A stretch of 64,000 bases of DNA from Pseudomonas sp. (GCF_028293835.1 NZ_JAQGNX010000089.1:47955-111954), one strand, 5' to 3'. Numbered from the stretch's first letter, positions 19,078 to 28,768 are shown. Made by a program: numbers and translations. Notes: generated by a model from the sequence alone, not told the origin.

Positions 19078-20019
19078 TCAGGCAGTAAGGGGTGTATGGA
19101 TCGACCACTGCTTGATCATCCCATACAGCTGTTCGGCAGCATGAGAAAGCACTCGTCCACGACGACGAATCAATCCCAGGGTGCGGGAAACCTGCGGCTG
19201 TTCCAGAGCAATGCTGCGCAACGTGGAATGCGGGTTTGGGCGAGGCATTGCCAGTAGCGGCACAGCGGCTATTCCTAAGCCAGCCTCGACCATGTCAACC
19301 ACTGTTCGGACATGCCTCGCTTCGCAGACGGGGTGCGGCAATGTGGGTAAGTCTGCCAGCGCCATATCCAGAAGAAAGCGGTTGCCACTGGCTTTGGCGA
19401 CGGCGATGTAATCGAATTCGTGGATCTCGGCCCACGTCACGGACGTTCGTTCGGCCAGCGGATGATCATAACGGCAGGCCAGCACAAACCGCTCCTTGAA
19501 CATTGGCTCGAATTCAATGTTGATTTCCTGGGCACCGATGTAATTGATCCCGAAGTCCGCTTCACTTCGAGCGACGCTTGATAGGGTATGGCTCGCGCCT
19601 TCATCTATGACGCGGACCAGGATTCTTGGGTAGATACGGCGATACTCCTTGAGCACATCAGGGAGGAAATGGATGACAGCGGAGGGCACGCAGGCGACGG
19701 TAACTTCGCCAAAAAGATGGCTTGTGCCCTCGTTTATGCCCGACAGTGATGATTCGAAAGCGTTCAGCACTTCTCGCGCCTTGCGAGCGAAATCACGTCC
19801 GACGGCGGTCAGGTCGACCCGCCGCGTAGTGCGTTCGATCAAGCGAACACCCATGGTGCTTTCCAGTTTGGCAATGCGACGAGAGAGGGCAGGCTGCGAC
19901 AAGTGCAGGTCCACTGCAGCCGCGCTGAAACTTCCACGCTCGGCTACCGTTACGAACGAACGCAAGTCGCTCATTTCTATTTTATGTTCGCCGCGCATAA
20001 ATCCATCCGATTCTTGCAA
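19078..20019 (-). CDS. LysR family transcriptional regulator
   Basis: A 313-residue LysR regulator. The winged helix (LRSFVTVAERGSFSAAAVDL, then SQPALSRRIAKLE) lies in about residues 19-65, followed by the periplasmic-binding-like effector domain. The true start may be the Met at residue 8 or 16 (MSDLRSFV), since the family usually begins just before this helix. It is divergent from the tandem MmgE/PrpD genes across 77 bp and is probably their activator, responding to their substrate or a nic-pathway intermediate. Confidence 0.87.
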   Translation of the reverse strand: MQESDGFMRGEHKIEMSDLRSFVTVAERGSFSAAAVDLHLSQPALSRRIAKLESTMGVRLIERTTRRVDLTAVGRDFARKAREVLNAFESSLSGINEGTSHLFGEVTVACVPSAVIHFLPDVLKEYRRIYPRILVRVIDEGASHTLSSVARSEADFGINYIGAQEINIEFEPMFKERFVLACRYDHPLAERTSVTWAEIHEFDYIAVAKASGNRFLLDMALADLPTLPHPVCEARHVRTVVDMVEAGLGIAAVPLLAMPRPNPHSTLRSIALEQPQVSRTLGLIRRRGRVLSHAAEQLYGMIKQWSIHTPLTA

Positions 20020-20096
20020 TTAACATACTGATAAAGCTCCTTCATTATCGTTCAGCGCAACCCGCCACCTGACAACTATAAGAAAGGAACACACCC

Positions 20097-21578
20097 GTGA
20101 ACTCTTTGAATCGCCGTAATCTTTTGAAGGTTGGAGCCATTGCCTCCATCGCCGCAGCGACGCCTGGCTTGACGTTTGCAGCCGAGACTGCAAAGCCGGC
20201 ACCGACTGAACCTGTCGCCAAACCGGGCAGTGATGGACAGGGCGTTACCCGAACACTTGCCCGCTATATCGTGCAAGCGCGCTATGAGGACCTTCCCGCC
20301 AATGTGCGCAAGGAAGGTACACGAACGCTACTCAATTGGGTGGGCGTAGCGGTGGGAGGATCGCACCATGAGACCCTTGATCGCGCCATCGCAGCCTTGA
20401 CCCCGTTTTCCGGGCCGCCGCAGTCGAGCCTGTTAGGCCGATCACAGCGCTTCGACGTCATGAATGCTGCGTTCTTGAATGGCGTTGCCAGCCATATTTT
20501 CGATTTTGATGACACCCATCTCAAAACCATCATTCATCCCGCCGGGCCGGTAATGTCCGCGATTCTGGCACTTTCGGAATATCACCCGGTAACGGGCAAA
20601 GAGTTTCTTAATGCGCTGATCCTTGGGATTGAAACGGAGTGTCGTATCGGCAATTCGGTTTATCCCAATCACTACGATGTCGGTTGGCACATTACTGGCA
20701 CTGCTGGTGTGTTTGGCGCAGCCGCTGCGGTCGGTAAACTTCTCAATCTGACCGAGCAACAAATGGTCTGGGCGTTGGGCCTGGCTGCATCGCAGCCAGT
20801 CGGATTGCGTGAATCCTTCGGCTCCATGAATAAAAGCTTCAACCCTGGGCGGGCCGCAAGCAACGGCTTGTTCGCCGCTTTTTTAGCCGCCAAAGATTTC
20901 ACCAGTTCAGACTCGATGATTGAAGCAAAGCGCGGCTGGGCGCACACCATTAGCACCAAGCAGGACTTTTCTGAAATCACCGATGGTTTGGGCAGTCGCT
21001 ATGAATCAACGCTAAACACCTACAAGCCGTTCGCTTGCGGCATCGTCATTCATCCCGCCTTGGACGCGGCTATTCAATTGCGAAATGAGAACTCACTGAG
21101 CGCAGACCAGATCAGTCGGGTCGACCTGAAGGTTCATCCACTCGTGATCGAACTGACCGGTAAAAAAACGCCCAAAACAGGCCTTGAGGGTAAGTTCAGC
21201 ATCTACCACTCGGTTGCAGTCGCCATTATTCAAGGGGCGGCTGGAGAACGCCAGTACAGCGACAGTGCTGTGCTTGATCCGACCGTAATCAGCTTGCGTG
21301 ACAAGGTAACTGCCACGATTGACCCGGCCATCAGGCCAGAGCAGGTGGACATGACTATCACTCTGAAAGACGGCCGCACGCTTCACAAGTTTATCGAACA
21401 TGCCATTGGCAGCCTTGAGGTACCGATGACCGATCAACAACTAGAGGCGAAGTTTCTCGATCTGGCTAAAGGCATTTTGTCGGACGACCAGGCACGCAAG
21501 CTTATTGCGACCTGCTGGGACGTTGAACAACTCGAGAGCGCAGCTGACATCGCCAAGGCGGCGACCGTTGTCAGCTAA
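20097..21578 (+). CDS. MmgE/PrpD family protein with Tat signal (first of pair)
   Basis: A 493-residue MmgE/PrpD protein (2-methylcitrate dehydratase superfamily). The N-terminus (NRRNLLKVGAIASIAAATPG) is a twin-arginine signal ending near FAAET, so the protein should be exported folded to the periplasm, which is unusual for the family. Core family blocks are visible: RTLLNWVGVAVGG, VASHIFDFDDTHLKTIIHP, and NPGRAASNGLFAAFLAAKDF. Known members act as dehydratases, epimerases or decarboxylases on tri- and dicarboxylates. The start is GTG at 20097 with AGAAAGGA upstream. It is followed after 83 bp by a paralogue and is divergent from a LysR gene. Confidence 0.85.
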   Translation: MNSLNRRNLLKVGAIASIAAATPGLTFAAETAKPAPTEPVAKPGSDGQGVTRTLARYIVQARYEDLPANVRKEGTRTLLNWVGVAVGGSHHETLDRAIAALTPFSGPPQSSLLGRSQRFDVMNAAFLNGVASHIFDFDDTHLKTIIHPAGPVMSAILALSEYHPVTGKEFLNALILGIETECRIGNSVYPNHYDVGWHITGTAGVFGAAAAVGKLLNLTEQQMVWALGLAASQPVGLRESFGSMNKSFNPGRAASNGLFAAFLAAKDFTSSDSMIEAKRGWAHTISTKQDFSEITDGLGSRYESTLNTYKPFACGIVIHPALDAAIQLRNENSLSADQISRVDLKVHPLVIELTGKKTPKTGLEGKFSIYHSVAVAIIQGAAGERQYSDSAVLDPTVISLRDKVTATIDPAIRPEQVDMTITLKDGRTLHKFIEHAIGSLEVPMTDQQLEAKFLDLAKGILSDDQARKLIATCWDVEQLESAADIAKAATVVS

Positions 21579-21661
21579 CGTCCACTGATCGCATCTACCG
21601 TGCGACCCGATAAATAAAAAAAGTCTCAGCGCCATGAGCGCTTGAGGCTTGGGGAGGTTTA

Positions 21662-23119
21662 ATGTCTGATCGCCTAGTATGGTCTCGGCGTAAGTTACTC
21701 AAAGGCGGCGCAGTTTTGGCGGCCGGCTTCACGCCCTGCCGCCTGTTATTGGCTGCCGAAGCGGCTACCGACGTGACGGCACAGCTGGCGCATTACATGG
21801 TGGCGTCGCGAAGCGCGGCGCTGCCCGCTGACGTGGCGATCGCCTGCAAGAACCATATTCTGGATACATTAGGGGCGATGCTTTCCGGCTCGCGCATGCG
21901 GCCCGGTCAGTTAGCTACAGAATACGTGCGGGGGCAGGGCGGCACTCGGCAAGCCAGCGTAGTCGGATCGAACCTGAAGACCAGCACAGTCAATGCGGCG
22001 CTCGCTAATGCCATGTGCGCGCACTCCGATGAAACCGATGATTTTGAACCGGTCACTAAAGCTCATCCTGGAAGTTCGGTTGTGCCAGCAGCGTTGGCCA
22101 TGGGTGAATGGCAACACAGCAGTGGCGAGGCCTTCATGCGGGCTGTGGCGCTGGGTTACGACACCGGTTGCCGGTTGCTGATGGCGCTTGGGCCAGACCG
22201 TGTGCGGGGGAGTCACCGTAGCGCGGAAGGGACCGCCGCCACGTTTGGCGCCGTAGGTGCAGCGTCAGCTTTAGCGAAGCTCGACGAGCAGAGCACACGG
22301 TTTGCGCTGTCGTACGCGGCGCAGCAGGAGTCGGGCTTGTGGAGCTGGGTGAAAGACCACGATCACATCGAAAAGGCATTCGATTTTGCCGGCATGGGCG
22401 CTCGCAACGGCGTTCAGGCTGTCACCATGGTCCAGGCCGGAATGACAGGCGTGGATGATGTGCTGGACGGCACCCATAATTTGTTGATCGCACTGTCAAC
22501 CCAGCCACAGCCGCAACTCATGCTGGAGGGCCTCGGTATTCGCTATTTTGTCACCGAAACTGCGATCAAGACGTACTCGGTAGGGTACCCGATCCAGGCA
22601 TCATTGGACGCGCTTTTGACCCTGCGCAAGGAGCACAGCCTTACCCCTGATCAAGTCAAAAGCATTGAGGTGAAAGTGCCTAGTGACGCTATCGGCATCG
22701 TGGGGGACAGTGCAATGCCAGATGTTAATTGCGCCCATATGGTTGCAGTGGCGCTGGTGAAGGGCGCGGTCTCGTTTGTCGACAGCCATGACTCCACACT
22801 TATGCATCAGCCCCGGATGGTGGAGCAGCGCGCGAAGGTGAACGTGGTGGTCGACAAATCCTTGGACGATCCCGCAGCCCCTCGTGGAGCAATCGTCACT
22901 GTGATCCTGAACGACGGGCAGACGTTGACGCATCACACACGCTATCCCTCTGGCACTAAGGAAAATCCTCTGAGCGTTGATGCAGTGAACGCCAAGGTTC
23001 GGGATCTGATCGTCCCTGTGATCGGGAAAAGCCGGAGCGAGAAATTGATCAATGCAGTAAATCATTTGGAGAATATGAGAGACATTGCATCGCTGCGGGA
23101 TTTGCTGATCACCGCTTGA
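21662..23119 (+). CDS. MmgE/PrpD family protein with Tat signal (second of pair)
   Basis: A 485-residue paralogue of the preceding protein, also with a twin-arginine signal (WSRRKLLKGGAVLAAGFTP) and probable cleavage near LLAAEA. Family blocks include ILDTLGAMLSGSRM, ALANAMCAHSDETDDFEPVTKAHPG and SYPIQASLDALLTLR-like sequence near residue 310. The His in TKAHPG and the Asp-rich SDETDDF match the active-site region of MmgE/PrpD enzymes. Start at 21662 follows GGGGAGGTTTA. Sequence divergence from the first copy suggests a different substrate or a heteromeric pair. Function unknown. Confidence 0.85.
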   Translation: MSDRLVWSRRKLLKGGAVLAAGFTPCRLLLAAEAATDVTAQLAHYMVASRSAALPADVAIACKNHILDTLGAMLSGSRMRPGQLATEYVRGQGGTRQASVVGSNLKTSTVNAALANAMCAHSDETDDFEPVTKAHPGSSVVPAALAMGEWQHSSGEAFMRAVALGYDTGCRLLMALGPDRVRGSHRSAEGTAATFGAVGAASALAKLDEQSTRFALSYAAQQESGLWSWVKDHDHIEKAFDFAGMGARNGVQAVTMVQAGMTGVDDVLDGTHNLLIALSTQPQPQLMLEGLGIRYFVTETAIKTYSVGYPIQASLDALLTLRKEHSLTPDQVKSIEVKVPSDAIGIVGDSAMPDVNCAHMVAVALVKGAVSFVDSHDSTLMHQPRMVEQRAKVNVVVDKSLDDPAAPRGAIVTVILNDGQTLTHHTRYPSGTKENPLSVDAVNAKVRDLIVPVIGKSRSEKLINAVNHLENMRDIASLRDLLITA

Positions 23120-23164
23120 GTAGAGCCATATCGGAGGCCAGGAAAAAAAGGTCATATTCGAGGG

Positions 23165-23188
23165 CCGGGCAGACTGTTGTCTGCCCGG
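23165..23188. terminator. Bidirectional-type hairpin terminator
   Basis: A perfect 10-bp stem with a TGTT loop (arms CCGGGCAGAC and GTCTGCCCGG) lies 46 bp after the second MmgE/PrpD gene and before the convergent flavin monooxygenase gene. A tract of seven A (23143-23149) on the left side would give a U-rich tail for minus-strand transcripts. Confidence 0.75.
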
Positions 23189-23250
23189 ATGAGCTTCACC
23201 CCAGTCAGGTTGACCCCAAGGCTTCGCGTCCGAGGGGCAGGTCAGCGGGC

Positions 23251-24294
23251 TCAGCGAAACGCTGGCACCACCTGTTTGATAAACAGCTCCAGGGATTTTT
23301 TCTTCTCCGCGTGGGGCAGGCTGTTATCGCACCAGAAGCTGAACTCATCGACCCCCAGTTCCTGGTAGTACTTGATGCGCGGGATAATTTCTTGCGCGGT
23401 GCCGATCATCGCGCTCTTGTGGATGCTCTCCAGTTCGAACTCCGGTCGAGTGGCGAATTTTTCTTCAGGGCTCGGTGCCAGGAATCCGTTGACCGGTACC
23501 TCCTTGTTGCCGAACCAGGCATCGAACGTACGGTAGAAACGCGAGATTGCCTTGGCCCCGACTTTCCAGCCTTCAGGATCATCGACCTCGTGCACGTGGG
23601 TGTGACGCAGCACCATCAGTTGCGGGCGAGGCACGTCCGGGTTGTTATCGAGAGCGGCCTGGAACTTGTTCTTCAAATCCAGGACTTCTTCATCACCCTT
23701 CATCAGCGGCGTGACCATTACATTGCAGCCGTTGGCCACCGCAAAGTTGTGCGAATCCGGGTCGCGCGCGGCGATCCACATTGGTGGATTAGGCTTCTGG
23801 ATCGGCTTTGGCACGCTGGTGGACGTCGGGAACTTCCAGATATCGCCATCGTGGGCGTAATCGCCTTTCCATAAGGCGCGCACCACTGGAACCATTTCCC
23901 GCAGTGCCTGGCCGCCGGACGACGCAGGCATACCGCCGGCCATGCGGTCGAATTCCACTTGATAGGCGCCGCGCGCCAGGCCGACTTCCATACGACCGTT
24001 ACTAATCACATCCAGCAGCGCGCATTCGCCAGCGACCCGCAACGGGTGCCAGAACGGCGCGATGATGGTGCCGGCGCCGAGGTGAATGGTGCGGGTCCTG
24101 GCCGCCAGGTAAGCCAACAGCGGCATCGGGCTAGGCGAGATGGTGTATTCCATGGCGTGGTGTTCGCCGATCCAGACAGTGCTGAAACTACCGGCTTCGG
24201 CCATCAGGGTCAGTTCGGTCAAGTCTTCGAACAGTTGACGGTGGCTGACGCTTTCGTCCCAACGTTCCATGTGCACGAACAGGGAAAATTTCAT
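23251..24294 (-). CDS. Luciferase-like (LLM) flavin-dependent monooxygenase
   Basis: A 347-residue TIM-barrel monooxygenase of the bacterial luciferase-like family. It has EAGSFSTVWIGEHH near residue 33, the beta-strand block ISNGRMEVGLARGAYQVEF near residue 95, and a C-terminal GVDEFSFWCDNSLPH. Such enzymes use FMNH2 from a separate reductase; two candidate reductases are encoded at 26502 and 36318. Family members open N-heterocycles, including pyridine monooxygenase and the oxygenase of trigonelline degradation. A GntR-type operator core lies 136 bp upstream, shared with the divergent chemoreceptor. It is the likely ring-attacking enzyme of this regulon; the substrate is not proven. Confidence 0.88.
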   Translation of the reverse strand: MKFSLFVHMERWDESVSHRQLFEDLTELTLMAEAGSFSTVWIGEHHAMEYTISPSPMPLLAYLAARTRTIHLGAGTIIAPFWHPLRVAGECALLDVISNGRMEVGLARGAYQVEFDRMAGGMPASSGGQALREMVPVVRALWKGDYAHDGDIWKFPTSTSVPKPIQKPNPPMWIAARDPDSHNFAVANGCNVMVTPLMKGDEEVLDLKNKFQAALDNNPDVPRPQLMVLRHTHVHEVDDPEGWKVGAKAISRFYRTFDAWFGNKEVPVNGFLAPSPEEKFATRPEFELESIHKSAMIGTAQEIIPRIKYYQELGVDEFSFWCDNSLPHAEKKKSLELFIKQVVPAFR

Positions 24295-24429
24295 GACGCT
24301 TACCTCGGATCTTTTGTTGTCGGCCGGTCGATTGCGGGCCTGTTGCCTGGAGTGAGCCCTGGGCGCTCCCGGGTGTTCTAGCCGGTTGAAGCACGTCGTT
24401 AAGAACGGCTATTCGGCTGATTGTATATT

Positions 24430-24443
24430 GGTATACCATAATA
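24430..24443 (+). promoter_or_regulatory. GntR-type operator, copy 1
   Basis: GGTATACCATAATA, one of six copies of GGWATACCRTAATA in this region. With the flanking T it contains the perfect palindrome TGGTATACCA, which fits the TNGTNNNACNA pattern known for FadR-subfamily GntR regulators. It overlaps a second symmetric element, TACCATAATATGGAA. It lies between the divergent monooxygenase (24294) and chemoreceptor (24509) genes. Confidence 0.8.
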
Positions 24444-24508
24444 TGGAATATCTGCAAAATATTTCTCTCCGACGGTAGCGTTCTCACCTTACAAGGAAGG
24501 CGAGCTAG

Positions 24509-26455
24509 ATGAACATAAAACAAAAATTGATCCTGGCATTTGCGGTGATTGCCAGCCTCCCGGTCATTCTGGTGGCTGTGCTGATCATTCTCAATGTGCG
24601 CCACGAGGCGCGAGAAGCGTTTATCGACAGTAGTGGTCGGGAAATTCGGCAGGTCGAAAACGCCATGCAGTTGTTTTTTGAAGGCATCAGCCAGAACGTC
24701 GCTTACTTGGCTGACCACCCGCAACTGCAGGGCATTGATACCAGCCTCAAGCGATATCTGGCCAGTGATGCGGCTCAAGTTTCCATGGGCGAACAGGACC
24801 AACACCTGTTCCAGCTGTTCGCTGGCCTGGCCAAGAGTCATTCGGCCTATGCCTATCTTTCGCTCGGTACTGAAGAGGGTGGTTATGTGTTCTGGCCGGG
24901 CGATCCCAAGCTCGCCAGTTACGACCCGCGCACGCGCCCCTGGTACAAGGCTGCGATGGCTCAGCCGGGCAAAACCGTGCGGACCGACGCTTATTACTGG
25001 GCGGCTGATGACGTGGTGCTGGTCAGCACCGTTCAAAGTTTCAGCAATCGCCTGGGCACCAATGCCGGTGTGGTAAACATCGACGTGTCCCTCAAACAGC
25101 TGACCGATCTGGTGAAGCAGATCAAGCTCGGCGCCAGTGGTTACTTGATGTTGATGGAAGGTAACAACACCGTGCTGGTCGACCCGAAGGACCCGACCCA
25201 CAACTTCAAAAAGCTCAGTGAACTGGGCGACGGTTATCGTCAGCTCGCCGCGGCGGGCAAAGGTCTGGTTGAAGTCGAGCTGGCGGGCGAGCGTTATATG
25301 GCTTTAGTCTGGCCCTCCGAGGCTTTGGGCTGGCGCTTTGTCGGCGTGGTCCGGGAAAGTGAAGTGATGGCCGGTGCCACTCGGCTGACCTGGATCATCG
25401 CGGTGGTTGCGCTGGTCTGTGCCGGACTTTTTGCCATGGCCGGGGCCTGGTTTGCCGGGTTGATCGTCAAACCGATTCGCGGTGTGGCCAGTGGGCTGGA
25501 AGACATTGCCCAGGGCGAGGGCGATTTGACCGCACGCCTGGCCGTACGCGGGCAGGATGAAACCGCGCAATTGGCGGGCTGGTTCAACCAGTTTCTTGAA
25601 GCGATTCGCACGCTGATCCAGCGCATTGGCCAGGCGGCGGGACAGATTCACAGCAGCTCCGGCAGTGCTACCGAGGTCTCGGTAGAAATGGCCGAAGCCG
25701 CCTCCCGCCAGCGTGAGGCGGTGGACATGGTGTCAACCGCGTTTCATGAAATGGTCGCCACCTCCAATGAAGTTGCGCGCTCCTGCAGCCAGGCCGCCGA
25801 CTCGGCGGACAACGGTCAACGCCAGGCCCATACCGGGCAGCAGCAAATTGATGCGGCGGTGAGTAACGTCGACCGCCTGAGTCAGGAGATTAGCCACACT
25901 GCCGAGTCGATGCAGCAACTGGAGCAGGACAGCAATGACATCCAGTCGATACTCGGGACCATCCGTTCGATTGCCGAACAGACCAACCTGCTGGCCCTGA
26001 ATGCCGCCATCGAAGCCGCGCGCGCCGGTGATCAAGGTCGCGGGTTTGCTGTCGTGGCCGATGAGGTGCGGGCGCTGGCCAAGCGCACCTCGGACTCCAC
26101 CAGTGAGATCGATGCCTTACTTGGGAATCTGGCACGCCGGACCCATCAGATGGGCAAGCAAATGCATGCCAGTCTTGAGGTATCACAGGAGACGGTGGTG
26201 TCGATCAACGAGGCGCGGGCGAGCTTCGGGCTGATCCGCGAATCGGTGGACGTGATCCGCGATATGAATACGCAGATCGCCACCGCGGCGGAGGAGCAGC
26301 ACCAGGTCGCCGAAGATATCAATCGGCACATCAGCCAGATTCACGGTGATGCGCAATTGGTCGCCAGCCTTGCGGATTCCACCCGTCAGGATGCAAAGAA
26401 CCTGACAGCGTTGTCCGAGACGTTGAATCAGTTAGTCAGTCGTTTTAGAACGTAA
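24509..26455 (+). CDS. Methyl-accepting chemotaxis protein with dCache-type sensor
   Basis: A 648-residue chemoreceptor. Membrane segment 1 lies at residues 7-28. The periplasmic double-Cache-type domain at about 30-280 contains [11 protein letters not shown] and [17 protein letters not shown]. Membrane segment 2 is near 290-312, then HAMP ([18 protein letters not shown]), and the signalling domain with [18 protein letters not shown] near residue 490. The dCache family binds small molecules such as amino acids, amines and purines. Placement beside the operator shared with the flavin monooxygenase indicates it senses the regulon's substrate. AAGGAAGG precedes the start. Confidence 0.9.
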   Translation: MNIKQKLILAFAVIASLPVILVAVLIILNVRHEAREAFIDSSGREIRQVENAMQLFFEGISQNVAYLADHPQLQGIDTSLKRYLASDAAQVSMGEQDQHLFQLFAGLAKSHSAYAYLSLGTEEGGYVFWPGDPKLASYDPRTRPWYKAAMAQPGKTVRTDAYYWAADDVVLVSTVQSFSNRLGTNAGVVNIDVSLKQLTDLVKQIKLGASGYLMLMEGNNTVLVDPKDPTHNFKKLSELGDGYRQLAAAGKGLVEVELAGERYMALVWPSEALGWRFVGVVRESEVMAGATRLTWIIAVVALVCAGLFAMAGAWFAGLIVKPIRGVASGLEDIAQGEGDLTARLAVRGQDETAQLAGWFNQFLEAIRTLIQRIGQAAGQIHSSSGSATEVSVEMAEAASRQREAVDMVSTAFHEMVATSNEVARSCSQAADSADNGQRQAHTGQQQIDAAVSNVDRLSQEISHTAESMQQLEQDSNDIQSILGTIRSIAEQTNLLALNAAIEAARAGDQGRGFAVVADEVRALAKRTSDSTSEIDALLGNLARRTHQMGKQMHASLEVSQETVVSINEARASFGLIRESVDVIRDMNTQIATAAEEQHQVAEDINRHISQIHGDAQLVASLADSTRQDAKNLTALSETLNQLVSRFRT

Positions 26456-26461
26456 GGCAGG

Positions 26462-26493
26462 AACGGCGGCGGAGTTTTTACACCGCTGCCGTT
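26462..26493 (+). terminator. Hairpin terminator after the chemoreceptor
   Basis: AACGGCGGCGG pairs with CCGCTGCCGTT around a T-rich loop, giving an imperfect stem directly after the chemoreceptor stop and before the convergent flavin reductase gene. It probably serves both. Confidence 0.55.
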
Positions 26494-26501
26494 TGATTGA
26501 A

Positions 26502-26987
26502 TCAGGCGAGAACGGGCAGGGCGCCCATCTTGCCGTGGCAATATACCAATGGCCCGGCGATCTGCCGGGGCACGATCAGGTTCTTCACCGCGCCGACCAT
26601 GATTGCGTGATCGCCCCCTTCATACTCGCGCCACAACTCGCATTCGATGACCGCCGTGGCATTGGCCAGAATCGGGTTGCCCAACTCGCTAAGGGTCCAC
26701 TCGATTCCTTGCGCCTTGTCTTTGCCTTTGCGCGCAAAGGCATAGGCCTCGTTTTGCTGGCCGCCGGAAAGTACATGAATGGCAAAGCGTTTGTTCTTGA
26801 TCAATACCGGGTAGGAATCGGAGCTGTAGTTAGGGCAAAACAGTACCAGCGCCGGGTCCATAGATAGCGAGCTGAAGGCGCTGGCGGTCAGACCGACGAT
26901 TTGCCCGTCGTCATCGAGCGTGGTGATCACGGTAACCCCGGACGGAAACGAACCCATCACTTGTTTGTAGATGGCGGCATCGATCAT
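26502..26987 (-). CDS. NAD(P)H:flavin reductase, partner of flavin monooxygenase
   Basis: A 161-residue flavin reductase-like domain protein (FMN-binding split barrel), standard length. The typical N-terminal motif SFPSGVTVITTLDDDGQIVGLTASAFSSLS is present with the C-terminal GGDHAIMVGAVKNL. It supplies reduced FMN or FAD to a two-component monooxygenase, most likely the luciferase-like enzyme at 23251. It is about 70 percent identical by eye to the paralogue at 36318-36803. Operator copy 2 lies about 52 bp upstream of its start. Confidence 0.88.
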   Translation of the reverse strand: MIDAAIYKQVMGSFPSGVTVITTLDDDGQIVGLTASAFSSLSMDPALVLFCPNYSSDSYPVLIKNKRFAIHVLSGGQQNEAYAFARKGKDKAQGIEWTLSELGNPILANATAVIECELWREYEGGDHAIMVGAVKNLIVPRQIAGPLVYCHGKMGALPVLA

Positions 26988-27038
26988 GGGACGGTCCCTC
27001 AGGTAGTGAAATAGTTTTTATGAGTTTATAGGTCTGAT

Positions 27039-27052
27039 GGTATACCGTAATA
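27039..27052 (+). promoter_or_regulatory. GntR-type operator, copy 2
   Basis: GGTATACCGTAATA, with one base (G for A) differing from the commonest form of the core. It lies upstream of the minus-strand flavin reductase gene (start 26987). Confidence 0.78.
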
Positions 27053-27209
27053 CATAGTTTGCAACGGCTTTCTCCACGGACCGACAAACGTGCACCTTTG
27101 GTCTTAAAGGCAATGATTGCTGGGCGTAAAGCTAGGCAGTGCGTGCAGTCATACGTCAGAATCCTGGATCAGATGAATACTTAAGACTGACCGGTCTTGT
27201 TTAAACGTT

Positions 27210-27223
27210 GGAATACCATAATA
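27210..27223 (+). promoter_or_regulatory. GntR-type operator, copy 3
   Basis: GGAATACCATAATA, continuing into TGGTA, so that TACCATA-A-TATGGTA forms a perfect 15-base inverted repeat. It lies about 80 bp upstream of the NCS1 permease start (27303). Confidence 0.8.
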
Positions 27224-27302
27224 TGGTACACATCTGTGGGATTGCCGAAGAGCACCCCCGGTTTGGCTTCATACAAATATAAGATCAGACAAACTCGAGT
27301 TC

Positions 27303-28715
27303 ATGCACATGCCCCAGATGTCCCGGCAAGACCCCTTGATCGAGAACCACACGGTCGACTACGTCCCACTCGCGGAACGCCACGGGAAGGCCCGCGATCT
27401 ATTCACGTTATGGTTCAGCACCAACATTGCGCCACTACCCATCGTCACCGGCGCCATGGTTGTACAAGTGTTCAATCTCAACCTGTTCTGGGGGCTGATT
27501 GCGATTGCTCTCGGGCATATGATCGGCGGTCTGGTGATTGCTCTGGCGTCGGCGCAAGGCCCGCGCATGGGCATTCCGCAGATGGTGCAGAGCCGTGGTC
27601 AATTCGGCCGCTATGGCGCATTGCTGATCGTATTCTTCGCGGCGATCATCTACATCGGATTTTTCATCTCCAACATCGTGTTGGCCGGCAAGTCGATTGT
27701 CGGCATTGTGCCATCGGTTCCGGTACCGGCCAGCATCCTGATGGGCGCCCTCAGCGCCACTGCAATCGGGGTCATCGGTTACCGCTTCATTCACACCCTC
27801 AACCGCATCGGGACCTGGGTCATGGGCAGCGCCTTGCTCGCCGGTTTCCTTTACATCTTTGCGCATGACCTGCCGGCGGACTTCTTCACGCGTGGTAATT
27901 TCAACCTGTCGGGATGGTTGGCGACGGTGTCGCTGGGGATCATCTGGCAAATCAGCTTTTCGCCTTACGTATCTGACTATTCGCGTTACCTGCCGGCAGA
28001 TATCGGGATCGCCCGTCCATTCTTCGCCACCTACCTGGGCGCGACGCTGGGCACCATTTTGTCGTTTTCCTTCGGTGCGGTTGCGGTATTGGCAACCCCG
28101 GAGGGCACGGAAGCGATGGCCGCAGTGAAGCAATCCACCGGCTGGCTGGGACCGATCCTGATGGTGCTGTTTTTGCTCAACATCATCAGCCATAACGCCT
28201 TGAATCTGTATGGCGCGGTGTTATCGATCATCACCTCTATCCAGACCTTTGCCAGCCAGTGGACGCCGAGCATCAAGCTGCGCGTGGTGTTGTCGAGTGT
28301 GGTGTTGGCGGGGTGTTGCGTGGTGGCGCTCGGGGCTTCGGCAGACTTCGTCTCGCAGTTCATTGGGCTGATTCTGGCGCTGTTGCTGGTGTTGGTGCCT
28401 TGGGCTTCGATCAACTTGATCGACTTCTATCTGATCAAGCGCGGATGCTATGACATTGCCTCGATCTTTCGTGCGGATGGCGGAATTTATGGACGGTTCA
28501 ATCTGCATGCAATCGTTGCGTATTTCATCGGGATTATTGTGCAACTGCCGTTTGCCAATACGTCGCTGTATGTCGGGCCGTATGCCAATCTGGTGGACGG
28601 TGCGGATCTGTCGTGGCTGGTGGGGTTGGTGGTAACTTGTCCTTTGTATTACTGCCTGGCGACGCGTGGGCAGGCGCAACAGAGCAGGGCTTCGCGACTT
28701 GATTATGCTGACTGA
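27303..28715 (+). CDS. NCS1 family permease (cytosine/purine/allantoin type)
   Basis: A 470-residue integral membrane protein with about 12 hydrophobic segments and the NCS1 N-terminal pattern LFTLWFSTNIAPLPIVTGAM. It also has LALASAQGPRMGIPQMVQSRGQFGRYGA near residue 85. NCS1 carriers import nucleobases, hydantoins, allantoin, thiamine or pyridoxine-like N-heterocycles with H+ or Na+. Being under operator copy 3, it is probably an uptake route for the N-heterocycle degraded by this regulon. The first ATG (27303) and one two codons later are both possible starts; no strong ribosome binding site is seen. Confidence 0.88.
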   Translation: MHMPQMSRQDPLIENHTVDYVPLAERHGKARDLFTLWFSTNIAPLPIVTGAMVVQVFNLNLFWGLIAIALGHMIGGLVIALASAQGPRMGIPQMVQSRGQFGRYGALLIVFFAAIIYIGFFISNIVLAGKSIVGIVPSVPVPASILMGALSATAIGVIGYRFIHTLNRIGTWVMGSALLAGFLYIFAHDLPADFFTRGNFNLSGWLATVSLGIIWQISFSPYVSDYSRYLPADIGIARPFFATYLGATLGTILSFSFGAVAVLATPEGTEAMAAVKQSTGWLGPILMVLFLLNIISHNALNLYGAVLSIITSIQTFASQWTPSIKLRVVLSSVVLAGCCVVALGASADFVSQFIGLILALLLVLVPWASINLIDFYLIKRGCYDIASIFRADGGIYGRFNLHAIVAYFIGIIVQLPFANTSLYVGPYANLVDGADLSWLVGLVVTCPLYYCLATRGQAQQSRASRLDYAD

Positions 28716-28739
28716 TTGATAGCGCTTGTTTTAGTCTGG

Positions 28740-28768
28740 AATGCCCGGCTTATTGCCGGGCATTTTTG
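28740..28768 (+). terminator. Rho-independent terminator after the NCS1 permease
   Basis: A perfect 9-bp GC-rich stem (ATGCCCGGC, loop TTATT, GCCGGGCAT) is followed by TTTTTG. It sits 25 bp after the permease stop codon, before the convergent ABC transporter operon. Confidence 0.88.
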
